DNA of 64,000 nucleotides, taken from positions 1-64,000 of the forward strand of contig JASANG010000836.1 of NCBI GenBank assembly GCA_030248215.1, in the 5' to 3' direction. The translations under genes and the position numbers were made by a program. This stretch comes from Enoplolaimus lenunculus. Its lineage: Eukaryota; Nematoda; Enoplea; Enoplida; Thoracostomopsidae. Positions 10,501 to 20,950 of the stretch are shown one piece after another. The notes beneath the pieces are model-generated. The model did no database searches. It was not told the DNA's origin and saw nothing but the letters and a program-made list of their open reading frames with translations. Position 1 is the first letter of the stretch; every line of letters begins with the position of its first letter.

Positions 10501-13500
10501 ATGAATCCCAACGCTGCTGTCGACAAATATGGTGCTTACCTGACAGATAGCGAACGCTGGGAAATTCTCGATCTTGATCAGGTTTATTATTGTGGTCAAA
10601 ATGTAGCGGCACCTGAAGACAGGCTGCGTCGATCTGGTAGCCGAAATCAAGGCTTCGACGACGCCGAAGGGTATTTTGTGTTTGTGCCCCACGATCATAT
10701 CAATTATCGCTATGAGTTGCTCACAATCCTGGGTACTGGAGCTTGTTCGCGAGTATTTCAAGCGTTCGATCATAAAACATCGACCACAGTTGCCATCAAA
10801 ATCATTCGAAACTTGCCGTTGTTCAACCATTTGGCAGATCACGAAATTGAAATTGCACAGCTGTTATCGCGACAACAACAACAACGACAACAGCAACTAC
10901 AGCAACAACAACAACAACAACAACAATTGCAACAACAACAACAATTGCAACAACAACCAGTGCAACAACTGCATGAACAGCAACAAAAACAACTGCAACA
11001 ACAACTGCAACAACATGAATTGCAACAACAACTGCAACAACGCGATGCAAGAAAAGCAATTAATAGTACAAAACGTGTAGTGCAATTGCTCAATCATTTC
11101 ATATTTCACAATCATACGTGTTTAGTGTTCGAAGTATTGCACTGCGATCTGTACGATATTATGAGACAACACAGCAACATCAACTGCAAAAACAGCAACA
11201 AAAACAATAATAATAATAATACAAATAGTTTAGTTGGACTTGGAATAGACGAAGTGAAAGCCATTGCACGGGCGCTGCTCAAGTGTCTGGTTGCACTTGG
11301 CGATGCTTCGGTAAGCAAATACAACGGCCCTCCTGGTGGCGGATCCAGAAATTTCTGAAGGGGGTCATAGATATAGCAGTAAAACATTCGCGAGCAGGAA
11401 GCCAAACGCTGTTTTAAGCAAACTTTTGCATAATTTTGCAAAATTTATCTGATTAGCGCGTTTCGCTTTACTTTTGTCACAATTTTCAGGAAAATTCCGA
11501 AATTTCACAGAAACTTAGCGGAAAACCAATAACGCTTCTCAGTGTCCGTATTAATTTTAATCAACAGTGGATTATCATTTGACTCAAAAGTGCGCAACTG
11601 GATACATTCTGTGTACTACTAAAGTCTGTTCCCAGCGCTAAATATGTTTTTGGCCGACCCCCGCTATTTAGGAAGGCTTGAATTTTTCGCAGACGATGGA
11701 AATATACGCCAATGGCCAAAACTTGTTTCACTCATATTCTTAAAATTCCAGCTGTATTTCATCATTGACATTGACCCCCCCCAAGATAAACGCGGTACAT
11801 CAAAAACGACATTGACCCCCCCAAGATAAACGCGGTACATCAAAAACGCAACTCGCGGTGACACATTTTGTACCGTGCGAAATCCGACAGTTGCACACTG
11901 GTGCCGACGATCGATCATCGACTCTTGTTTTTTTTTAAAATGTTGATATTTCAGGTTGTTCATTCCGATATCAAACCTGAAAACATAATGTTTCAACGTT
12001 TGGAAAGCCAACCTTGTTCGGGTACATCAGACGGCGAACAGAATCAAGAACTACTGGACGCAATTCATCGCAGCTGTTCAGCTCCGTTCTGCTCCTTAAA
12101 GGCTCATGGATCCGGTCAGTTTACAGTTTTTTTGGCTCAGAATGTCCTACTCGCTAAGCCCTAAAGCCTAAAGTTAAGCTTAACCCTAAAGTTAAGCTTA
12201 ACCCTAAACAATGCCTAAACGTAATCAAAACGTAAAGCCTAAACGTAAAATTAACCTAGGCCATCCAGTCTCTGGCCCATGTATAGATCAGGGGCATAGT
12301 GTTTTTCTGCGAGACTAGAAAAGACTAAGTTTAAGCTTTAAACTAATTTTTTGCTTGGCTGTGGCTTAGCCTCAGGAATATGCTCATTGTTACGCTTAGG
12401 TTTAGGCTTAGGCTTATAGGCTTAGGAGTATGCTTATAATAACTGTTCCGCCCCTGCTGTTTACATTGGCCCAGTGTCTTAACTCCTCCAGTGATCCGGT
12501 CACTCAGTAAACAGTCCGTCATTAATAAATATGGGATAAGTTTTTGGGGCTTGTAATCCCTTTGTTTTATATTTGAAAGCGTTAATGTAACCTGTTCCCT
12601 ATGTACTATATATTTTTAAATAAGAACCTCAATTCTGGACCCATATTCTCAAATGTGTGTAACACCTATCACCAGTTGACGATAGTTCAGGCAACTTTAG
12701 AGTTAGGGTGAACCTTTATATATATACTTCTGCAACGCCGTCCGTCGGTATACGTCACCATACGTCACCGTCCGGCGCCGTACGGGATCGCACGCAATTC
12801 ATGGACGCTACGGTACGGTGACGGGTGGCGACGGACGACACCAGTGGATATTAGAAATTTTAAACAGTACAGCGCCATTCTAAGTGGTAAAATTAAAAAA
12901 TCAGTCAATTTTGGGTATCTGATCTGTCGCTACTTCTGTGCCAAGTTTGAGATACACAATTGCAGGGGTTTGTCAGTTGAAATTCAATCGCTAAATGGTA
13001 ATAGATGCTATAACACTGAGAAAAGTGGTGAGTCAAATTGACTCTTGCCAAAATAGGCTCTGCGAGACTACATAAACTGAGTCAAATTCGACTCCGTCAC
13101 AGTCAAATTCGACTCACTGAATTGCACGTTTGACTCTGGCGGAGTCGAATTTGACTCAGTTTGTGTAGTCCAGTGGAGCCTATTTCGGAGAGAGTCAATT
13201 TGACTCACCATTTTTGTAGTGTACGGGACTACACAAACTGAGTCAAATTCGACTCCGTCACAGTCAAATTGGACTCACTGAACCGCACGTTTGACCCTGG
13301 CGGAGTCGAATTTGACTCAGTTTGTGTAGTCCAGTAAAGCCTATTTCGGAGAGAGTCAATTGAACTCACCATTTTTGGTCAGTAAACGCATTAACCAAAA
13401 CGGGCTTGTAAATTGGAATTTAAAGCACAAATTTGTACAATTTTGGTCAAAGAACATCACAGTGAGCATAAATATCTCAGATATATTAATGTTTGCTGCT

Positions 13501-16500
13501 GGCAACCGTTCAATTATACTTTTAGGTCCGAATCTGACACTTCATGAAACTTACGCGTCATCAAAGAAATCACCGATTGCAACGCGCAACAATTATGCAA
13601 CCAGCAACAACAATACGAAACGCAACTTAACGCAATTGTCACACTGCAAACTTTCATCGCCACAGAAATTCAATAATTCAAACCTGTCTATATCGTCCAA
13701 TCAAATATTGACACGTCATACAAATCTGACAAATCAAAAACGTCACGATAAGCGAAGCTTTAGTGCCCCTGAGCCTCAGATACGATATTCAACGGAATGT
13801 CCGGATACCAGACCAGAGCATCATTGTCTGGCTCGTCAGCGACGACTGAGCGATTATGAAAATTGCGTTAGATTGATTGATTTTGGCTGTAGCACTCGCG
13901 AAATGTACTGCCGATTCCCGTACGTCCAGTCGCGGTACTATCGAGCACCGGAAGTAAGTTGCCGGATCCCAGAAACCGGATATGAAAGTGGTTTTACCGG
14001 ATCACAACAGTTGCAACAATCGAAATGACAATAAAATTGTAGTAAAATTGAAAAATGTCCCACGGACGGCCGGACCGGACTTATCTCTGCCGGTTCCAAG
14101 TCTGCCAGAGTCGTAAACCAGGATTTGAGTTCGAATCGGCGTAATTTCATGGATCGGTCTAAACCACAAAGCCTGGCCAGGAACAAAATGATAACGTCTC
14201 GACAGCCTGGTTCATCTCATACGCAACAGTGTCTCGTCTGAATTTGCCATACATTAAGTAGGGGGGTCGGGTCAAACGTTCCGATTTGACAGAGCCCATG
14301 ATTTCCTGACATTTTCATGGCTTTGACCGTAGAAGTTTTGAAATTTGAAAAAAAAGTTTCATTAATAACGCGAGTCCTATTGAAATAACAATATTTGACA
14401 TGAAATTTTTTGAACCAAATTGAAGATCCCTTGAAAAATTTTGCCGTCCCCTAGAAAATTGGCAACCATGCTTGTAAAAGTCCACGAAAATCCATCGGTG
14501 CCGTTCCTTAAAATTTTTTTGCCCCCCAGCAAGGTGAGCTGGTTACTAGCCTGGCACATGCACGGTGTCAGGGGACAGACAGCCTATGCGCACGCACGTC
14601 CCAGAAACAACGACTCTGCACGACATCCTCAATCGCACCTGCCCTGTCCGTCCTGTGTGCCTGAGACCCAGGGTTCCATAACCACCCACGCCGAACCAAG
14701 TGTAGCATGCGCCCACCACGGTGCATCATTTTTTCAGCTTAGCCAGCCGCCTCCATAGGTGACTGTCGAGTCGTTTGCCACTACGAAACATCGCCCTGTC
14801 TATCTCCCAAGACCTGAGAGCGAACGCAATATGGTACTGTACAATTGGCGATGAAACATTGAACCAACCGTGGATCGAACCCGGGCCTCTCGCTCGCAAG
14901 GCACACTTGCCGCCGCTACACCACTGGCCCGTGATATCCCAAGGCGAATTGCACCCACCAAGTGATTTTAGTATTGAATACATTTGCATTAGTTGCAAAA
15001 AAAAAATTTTTTCGGCTCATGGATTGTAGTTTAAAAAGCCGAAGATCCTATAATTTGGCTACGCGCCAGGTATCTGTTTGATAAGTGATGTTTTATTATG
15101 TTTTTTGTTTATTTTGGCAACGCGCCAGGTATTATTATGTTTTTTGTTGTTGTTTTCAGATCATTCTCGGTCTCAACTACGGTTCACCAATCGATATGTG
15201 GAGTTTTGCGTGTGTTATTGTCGAATGCATCATTGGAAAACCTTTGTTCTGTGGCGAATCAGAAGACGATCAGCTGGCAGTGATTATTGAACTGCTTGGT
15301 ATGCCACCATTGGATATTGTATCTCGTTCGACAAAAGGCAAATATTACATTTCGACCAATGGGATTCCACGATATTGTAGTGCTGTAAATGATCCCGAAG
15401 GCGTCTTCCAACGGCTGGGTACGTTTTTCCCAGCATTGGGTTTTAAATTTAAGGGCATAGACCCACAAGAATGAAAATTTGTGCTACATATTGCCAAAGG
15501 CATATAGCACCTGCTGTAGTGACCCGAATAAGAGGGGGGACTGATATTTATTTGGCGTCTCCAGAGGGTACCCCTGTTATTCGGTTACGGATTATTTATT
15601 TTTTAACCCACGCTGCGCTACAATTCGTTACTGATATAATCCGGTACTGCAACTATCCGTTGAATTAAATGTTTGTTTGTGTTGTGTCAATAGCTTGAGT
15701 GATAATGCAAGGTTATACTAAGGAATGTACTCTCAAAATTTAAGTACGCTTTAAAGTTTCGAACTCAAATTATTTGAACCTAGAGTCCTTTATGCACTAC
15801 AATTAGGGATAATTGACATTTATGGACTCTAATTAGAGTTTAGGAACTCTATCCGCGTACGGACTCTTATTAGGAATACGGACTCCTACTGATTGGTACT
15901 CAAAATGGGGAGCCGCCTCTTATTCGGGTCAATACATTATCTTCACCGGTTGCCGTTTTAAGGTCGTATAAATTTTAAACCAGCTAATCGGAAGCTATGA
16001 AATTTAGCACACTTAGTCACATTGATAATTGCAGCTTGTGACTCGAGTGTAACATTCATTAGCTGCCGCACTTCGCGTTGTTTCAAAACTTATTGCTAAC
16101 TGGTGATAGGTGCTGCGCACATTTATGAAAATGATGTCTTGGGGAGAGTTTCACGCAGACTAAAAATTCGTCCCTTGTCAACGAATAATTTGTAGTGTTT
16201 TTCTGTAATTTACCGAAACAACTTTAGCTATGTAATTCTTCAGTTGTTTTTATTTGACGTAACTTGTATTGCCTGATATTCATAACTCATATGTCCCGTG
16301 TATAGAACAGGGCCGGATCCTTTTCTCCTGCTGCGCTATTATACAGCCAGTTTAAGCTTTAGACTAACTTTTACTTAGGCTTAGGCTCAGGCTTAGGAAT
16401 ATTAAGTTCATCCTTACGCTTAGGCTTAGGCTTAGAGGCTTAAGCTTAAGAATGCGGTTATACTACTGTTCCGGTCCTGTTCTATGCATGAGCCAATCAT

Positions 16501-16727
16501 TTGTTTTAGCTGGTTTTAATTTTTTAGAACCAAAACTGTCGCCTTTAGGAAACAGCAGGATGCTACCTGGCAAAAAATCGTGGGCAAGTGTGCTTAAAAA
16601 CGAAACAAACGGCGTATTGGTTGACTTTTTAACCCAATGCCTTCAATGGAACCCTGATAAACGGCTACGACCTGCTCAAGCGTTAAAACATCCATGGTTG
16701 CAGAATAGCGAAAAAATGACGTCATAA
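10501..16727 (+). CDS. class II DYRK-family protein kinase with large insertions (5 exons, 618 aa)
   Basis: Exons: 10501-11310, 11955-12114, 13526-13953, 15160-15418, 16528-16727. All introns are GT-AG and the phases agree. The start is fixed by an in-frame stop 15 bases upstream. The N-terminus (DKYGAYLTDSERWEILDL) resembles the NAPA region of class II DYRKs (DYRK2/3/4, nematode MBK-2), followed by a DYRK-homology box (NQGFDDAEGYF) and VPHDHINYRYELL. Kinase landmarks are GTGACSRV, Lys100 in VAIKII, a helix-C Glu near 115, HSD 273-275 (catalytic loop HSDIKPEN), DFG 442-444, and FPYVQSRYYRAPE at 454-466. The last keeps the second Tyr of the family YxY autophosphorylation motif while the first is Phe. 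Three insertions are unusual: a Gln-rich run (125-180) after helix C, an Asn-rich run (about 226-243), and about 150 residues between the catalytic loop and DFG. Family members are dual-specificity kinases that autophosphorylate on Tyr and act on Ser/Thr. Every essential catalytic residue is present, so an active enzyme is likely. Subfamily assignment is by eye. Confidence 0.92.
11311..11954 (+). other. kinase intron 1 with MITE family K copy and internal duplication
   Basis: Donor CG|GTAAGC and acceptor TATTTCAG. The intron contains a family K copy at about 11640-11935. Inside it a 43-bp block with ACATTGACCCCCCCAAGATA is repeated head to tail at about 11767 and 11810. Confidence 0.7.
12274..12471 (+). 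mobile_element. TTAGGC-bearing MITE, copy A4
   Basis: Begins GGCCCATGTATAGATCAGGG and ends with the inverted CCCCTGCTGTTTACATTGGCC. The interior is TTAGGC-like on the + strand. The flanking octamers CAGTCTCT (left) and CAGTGTCT (right) differ at one position, which supports an 8-bp target duplication typical of hAT elements. Confidence 0.85.
13014..13378. mobile_element. tandem foldback MITE family D, copies 2 and 3
   Basis: Copy 2 (13014-13221) has both arms: GTGGTGAGTCAAATTGACTC on the left and GAGTCAATTTGACTCACCAT on the right. Copy 3 (about 13222-13378) shares the inner arms but lacks the outermost left arm. The tandem layout could come from unequal exchange or from insertion of one into the other. 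Confidence 0.8.
13954..15159 (+). other. kinase intron 3 with MITE C4, tRNA-related SINE and a short tandem duplication
   Basis: Donor GAA|GTAAGT and acceptor TGTTTTCAG. It contains a family C copy in minus orientation (about 14425-14553), a tRNA-related SINE on the minus strand (about 14760-14945), and a direct duplication near the 3' end in which GCGCCAGGTAT...TTATTATGTTTTTTGTT occurs at about 15063 and 15121. Confidence 0.7.
14850..14945 (-). repeat. tRNA-derived SINE head or tRNA pseudogene
   Basis: The minus strand reads like a tRNA 5' half with an A-box-like CAGTGGTGTAGCGG and a perfect B-box GGGTTCGATCC, with spacing as in a tRNA. A loop CTTGCGA would give anticodon TGC, but the anticodon and T stems have mismatches and the acceptor stem does not pair, so this is not a functional tRNA gene. 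The flanking sequence to 14574 is unusually GC-rich and may be the SINE body. Confidence 0.55.
15521..15930. mobile_element. MITE family M (GACCCGAATAAGAGG ends)
   Basis: GACCCGAATAAGAGG at 15521 and its exact complement CCTCTTATTCGGGTC at 15916-15930 bound 410 bp of non-coding DNA. The first 80 bp also form an inner inverted repeat (CCGAATAAGAGGGG / CCCCTGTTATTCGG). Related sequence lies at 8104-8210 in the opposite orientation. Confidence 0.75.
16293..16494 (+). mobile_element. TTAGGC-bearing MITE, copy A5
   Basis: Starts GTCCCGTGTATAGAACAGGG and ends with the inverted CGGTCCTGTTCTATGCATGAGCC. The interior is TTAGGC-like. The flanks ACTCATAT and AATCATTT match at 6 of 8 positions. Confidence 0.8.
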
Positions 16728-17046
16728 CAAACCAATATCACAGCGCAATCGGGGAGGTCTGCCTTCGGCTCTGACAGAAAATTGACTTCCGGTTACGCGT
16801 AGAATTTTTGTTTTGCCGGAAGCTCCGGTATAATTGCGGCAGCGAAGTTTTTTGTATATTGAATATAAAGTTTGCACAATACAGCGATCTGGTTTGTAAA
16901 TTTGCAACAAATTTGAGAAGTTTTTTAACGATTGAAATTAATACTCAAAATGGACGAAGTTTTAAAACAATTTTTGGCAACATTTATGCAAATTATTGAC
17001 CAAATTTGCAAATTCAATATTGAATTTCGTGGCCTAATTTTTGCGG

Positions 17047-17325
17047 TTCTTTTCGGTTATCCCCCCAGCCGGCGTTTGCCCAAAAGTGGTCGGATTTTGA
17101 AAATTTTTGCATATTTGAGCTTCTCGTGGCTTCGCCTGATCATTTCATGGCCAAATTTGTATTTTTGAAAAATTCGGTTTTTAGGTCCCAGGGTCCCCCT
17201 CTCGACCCAAAAAAAATTTGTCAAAAAAAATGACAAATTATATCCAATGTAGCTTACAGAGTTCAAAATCCGACCACTTTTTGACAAATGCGGGCTGGGA
17301 GAAGGGTGACAACCGAAAAGACCCC
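17047..17325. mobile_element. MITE family J (GGTCTTTTCGGTTATCCCCC)
   Basis: Inverted arms of about 55 bp. The left arm has TTCTTTTCGGTTATCCCCCC and CCCAAAAGTGGTCGGATTTT. The right arm has the complements AAAATCCGACCACTTTTTGA and GGTGACAACCGAAAAGACC. A half copy sits in a vitellogenin intron at 60562-60660. Confidence 0.8.
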
Positions 17326-18117
17326 TTTTTTCTATAATCAGGTTCCTGCCGCGGCAAATTTCGTTGACTTCTTGACCCGGTTTTTGTTAATACCTCTGGT
17401 TACACCCTGTAAACCTGTAATGTTTGTCACCAGCCCAAAGATACTGGTGCTAAAACAGGAGCGTATACAAGGGGAATCGAGGATATATCCCCATGAAATT
17501 TTTGGAAAGACTGAATATACATTTGTGCCGTCTGCGGAATAATCCACCAGGTGATAAAATATTTTCGGTTGCTGATCGTGCACAAAAAGCTTTTGATTAG
17601 GCCATCGAATCCCGAAATGAAATCCTTCATATATATACGCCCCTGGCTAAAATGTTCTATTCAACGTATGAAATGTAAATATAGACATCCAATCAACGCA
17701 TTCCAAATAAATAAAGGCTTAACCGGAAATAGAATTGTCGCCACTGTAAGCTACCGCCGGAACAATTATGGTGGATTATAATATTAAGGATCACCCACGT
17801 TAAATATTTGCGTGGATGCTAAAAAATTGTCCAGTCCCTCTTAATTCGACTGGGGTACGAAACCGCAGGGTAACTTGAAATATTAACAGTTTTTACGTCT
17901 ATACGTAAACCAGATCCATGGTACGATATTTAAAGGACGCCCTATTGTCCCGAGACAGCAATATACCAAGAGTGCAAACAGTGTCGGAGCAGACAGGGGT
18001 GGGGGCTTCCCCCAAAGTCTAGGGTGGGGGCTCCAAACTCGCGAACGAGAAGCCAGACGCATTTTAAAACTTTGGCAGTTTTTGTTTCGACCGGTTTGGG
18101 TGGGGGCCCTTTAGGGG

Positions 18118-18495
18118 CGGGGCGCCCCGTCCCGCTGTCCCAATAGTCCGAACAGTTTCAACAGTTCGGCTATCCCAGTCGTCCCAACTGGTCCGCTGTT
18201 CCAACTGCTGTCTTGCTGTTCCTTCTGTACCAACTGTCCCGTTGTTCCTACTTATCCGCTGTCCCAACTTTGACGTTGTGACAACTGTCCCGCTGTCCCA
18301 ACTGTCCCGATATCCCAACTGTCCCGCTATAACCCAACTGTCCCAACCAGAGTTAGACATAACCCGCGGGTAATCGCGGCTCGGATAAGAATTTCAGGCG
18401 CGGGTACACCCGCGGGTAAATATTTGTAGCACGCGGGTAAAAAATTGGCAGTTCTTACCCGTGACAACTTTTTATGTGTTAACGGGCAAATTATA
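18118..18495. repeat. CTGTCCCAACTGTCCCG minisatellite and CGCGGGTAAA element
   Basis: 18118-18350 is a degenerate tandem array of 8-10 bp units such as CTGTCCCAA and CTGTCCCG. A shorter one lies at 19560-19690. 18357-18495 contains ACCCGCGGGTAA-type palindromes (family L), also present at 33205-33350 and about 19465. Confidence 0.65.
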
Positions 18496-18599
18496 CGCTA
18501 GTAACTGCGTACTTAGCTAATTAGTGAGCCTGAAAATTGAAGTTGTTAGATTCTAGAGCTACATATACTAAAGATTGTGGAAGCAATTTAGTTTCAGCG

Positions 18600-18750
18600 A
18601 TTATTAAATATAATCATTGGCTTAATGTCTTCGTCATTAGTTACTAATAAAATTGAAAAAGCCTTACTAATTGGTGATCCTGAATATGAGTTATTTAAAA
18701 ACCCGCAAACACAGTCCGCCGTCTGGAACAACTTATGGGTCATCCAGGTA
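18600..18750 (+). CDS. possible orphan exon, product unknown
   Basis: Between an AGTTTCAG acceptor (ending about 18597) and a CAG|GTAATA donor (about 18749) one frame is open throughout. It reads smoothly, ending ...KIEKALLIGDPEYELFKNPQ followed by TQSAVWNNLWVIQ. It is protein-like in composition but I recognise no family, and no partner exons were found nearby. It could be an exon of a gene with long introns, a decayed exon, or chance. Confidence 0.3.
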
Positions 18751-20460
18751 ATACTGTCTACGCTACTGTAAAAAATTGTCCACACACCTGGTTTTATGGG
18801 CGGGACAAAACGACAATGTCCTTAAGCTATACAGACTTCACAGAAGGTGTAATTAGCTAGTGGGTTTTGGCAGCAGGTCCTTCGAAGGGACTAAGGACAA
18901 TGTAGGTACTGTCTGGACACGGTGTCTCACCATACGAGAGCCTTCGAACAGACCCTGTATAATTGTAAAGTAAAGTTCCTTCAGACAAACTTTGTGTTTA
19001 TGAAATAAGCTGAGTCCCTTCTGACATACTCTGGACAAAACGTTTCGTTTTTCTGCCAGCACAATTGAGGCGCGCATGTATCCACCGGTCATTCAAAAAT
19101 TTTAATCAAAAAATGGCGGATGCTTCGAATTTTTTTAAGATTCCGGTGAATTTCGTAATTTATATTTCATTTGAAATAATTGCAGCCTATTTGTAACGAG
19201 AAATTGCGATATATATATACGAGATTTATAACTAATTTTCAACGTACAAATAACAGAATTTCCGTTATTTCTATATTACGGAAACGGACACCTATTTTAC
19301 CGGAAGCGGTATTCCGGTTACACCCTGGCAAATAGTCATCTTATATATTCATACTAGCCAAATATTGCCAGGAACATCTCATGTCGGTCCAATATATATA
19401 ACGTAAAACGTAAAGCTTCATTAAAAGTGCGAATCACCAGTTTTTTTAAATTATGGTTTAACTTTAGTCGCGGGTAAAAGATGAGTGGCGGGTTGATGAT
19501 ATCTGCTTTGGTAACGCGTGGGTTGGGCAAAAAATCCTTACCCACTTCCAACTCTGGTCTCAACTGTGAACTGTCCCGCTGTTCCGACTGTCAACCCGCT
19601 GTCCCAAGTGTCCCGATATCCAATTGTTCAGCTGTTTTCACTGTCCCAATTATATTTCTTGCGTGTACTCGTGGTATATTGCTGTCCCGGAAATATAGGA
19701 CGGCCTTTAGAGTAAAACATTTGCCGCTTGCGCATGCAATATACAAAAATCAAAAAATGCATGACATTTCGTTAAAGATAATATTCACTGACAATACGTC
19801 GAATATCATATGACATTGAAGGAGAAAAGGTGACCTACACTTGATGATAGCAGACAAATACGACTTTTTGAATATGATGTAGAGTCTATTAGCGTACAAA
19901 ATGTTACCTACGCATTATAATGAGTGACGTTATAGATTGTTAACCGTAAGTTTTATTCGGATTTTCATTTGAGTTGTAGATTCAACAGCGCTACGCCGTA
20001 GTTGCATAGATATGACTATAGTTGACTTCTGTCTTAATTCGATTTTGGACTTAAATCAAGAAAGAGACTCTAACTTTACGAATGAAAACTTTGAATAGTA
20101 AAACAAATCAATTGCAAAGTTTGACGAGGTTTGAGAGCGTTTTTGCACGGGCTATATAGTTCTCTGCCGATTTATGAATACGGGCAAATCTTTCAATGTT
20201 TGTATGGGAACAGATGTTGGAAGTAATTTGTTATTGTCATAGCTAGGCACTGCACAATCAACGATGTGTTGTGCCAGACATGCCTAAAGTTGTAACAGTG
20301 AAAAGTCAAAAATTCTTTAAGGTAGATCGACGGGTATCGCACCTTTGCGAATTCGAATTATGCGGATTCCGTTGAAAGTTGTAGAAGGCGTCTGCGCAAT
20401 TTACCTGACATGGAATCTCACAATAGAAGCGTGTGTTTTAAGCATAGGAGACTCCCTACA

Positions 20461-20950
20461 GAGGCGTGTATTCTACTGTATATACACTGTATGCAACGCA
20501 CATTGTGTAGTATGCTTGCCGGCAGCATACGGTTGACATATACAGTCAACAATAGAAGCATTTTGATAGGCGGACTATGTGGCGCAGTGGTAACAGCGTT
20601 CACCTGACACGCAGAAGGTCGCTAGTTCGAAACCACGCATAACCCGCTTTTCCAGCTGCTTAGTTAAAAGGTCTGAAGTCCCGGTTCCAACCTCGACTGA
20701 TATATGTACGCATGTAAGTCAAAAGCGTGTGAGTAATGCTTGTCCGCAATGTGCACATGCAATATAATGCAGTGCGCTGTATGTATGCTAGCCGGCAGCA
20801 TGCGGTCGACATTTAGTCGAGGATATAAGCAGTGCAAGAGGCGGACTACGTGGCGCAGTGGTACAGCGCTTGCCTCGAAATCTGTAGTTGCTAGTTCGAA
20901 AGCATGATTTTAAGCTGCTTAAATAAAAAGGTCTGAAGTTCCGGTTCGTG
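20461..20950 (+). repeat. duplicated tRNA-Val-derived SINE
   Basis: Two units (about 20500-20690 and 20780-20950) share the order GCCGGCAGCAT(A/G)CGGT, GGCGGACTA(T/C)GTGGCGCAGTGG, a B-box region AGTTCGAAA(C/G)C, and AAAGGTCTGAAGT(C/T)CCGGTTC. The first unit reads TGGCGCAGTGGTAACAGCG, then TTCACCTGACACGCAGAAGG and TCGAAACC, closely resembling tRNA-Val with a GAC-type loop. Stems are imperfect, so these are SINE heads rather than tRNA genes. The two copies appear to be a direct tandem duplication of a larger block. Confidence 0.7.

Larger units (their letters stand above)
12115..13525 (+). other. kinase intron 2, built from nested MITEs
   Basis: From left to right: a TTAGGC-like block (about 12148-12262); TTAGGC MITE A4 (12274-12471), flanked by CAGTCTCT and CAGTGTCT; a family E left end (CATATTCTCAAATGTGTGTA, from about 12637); a family F palindromic element (about 12707-12842) interrupting it; the remaining family E sequence to about 13013; then two family D foldback copies (13014-13221 and about 13222-13378). 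The intron splits the region encoding the long insertion before DFG. Confidence 0.75.
15419..16527 (+). other. kinase intron 4 with two MITEs
   Basis: The donor G|GTACGT follows GTCTTCCAACGGCTGG. The acceptor is AATTTTTTAG. The phase-1 junction restores GAA (Glu). It contains a 410-bp element (15521-15930) with perfect 15-bp inverted ends and TTAGGC MITE A5, whose right end lies only about 33 bases upstream of the acceptor. Confidence 0.8.
16728..20460. other. gene-poor stretch downstream of the kinase
   Basis: Apart from MITE J, the CTGTCCC array and the possible exon near 18.6 kb, no coding signal is seen. A right-hand end of the CCGG-type MITE (GGTATTCCGGTTACACCCTG) is visible at about 19307-19326. 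No convincing polyadenylation site for the kinase was identified. Confidence 0.4.

Noticed and set aside
10823-11115. Antisense poly-Val, poly-Cys and poly-Leu frames
   Set aside because: Shadows of the Gln-rich CAA/CAG tract of the kinase exon on the plus strand.
14850-14945. Functional tRNA-Ala gene on the minus strand
   Set aside because: The B-box is perfect, but the anticodon and acceptor stems do not pair.
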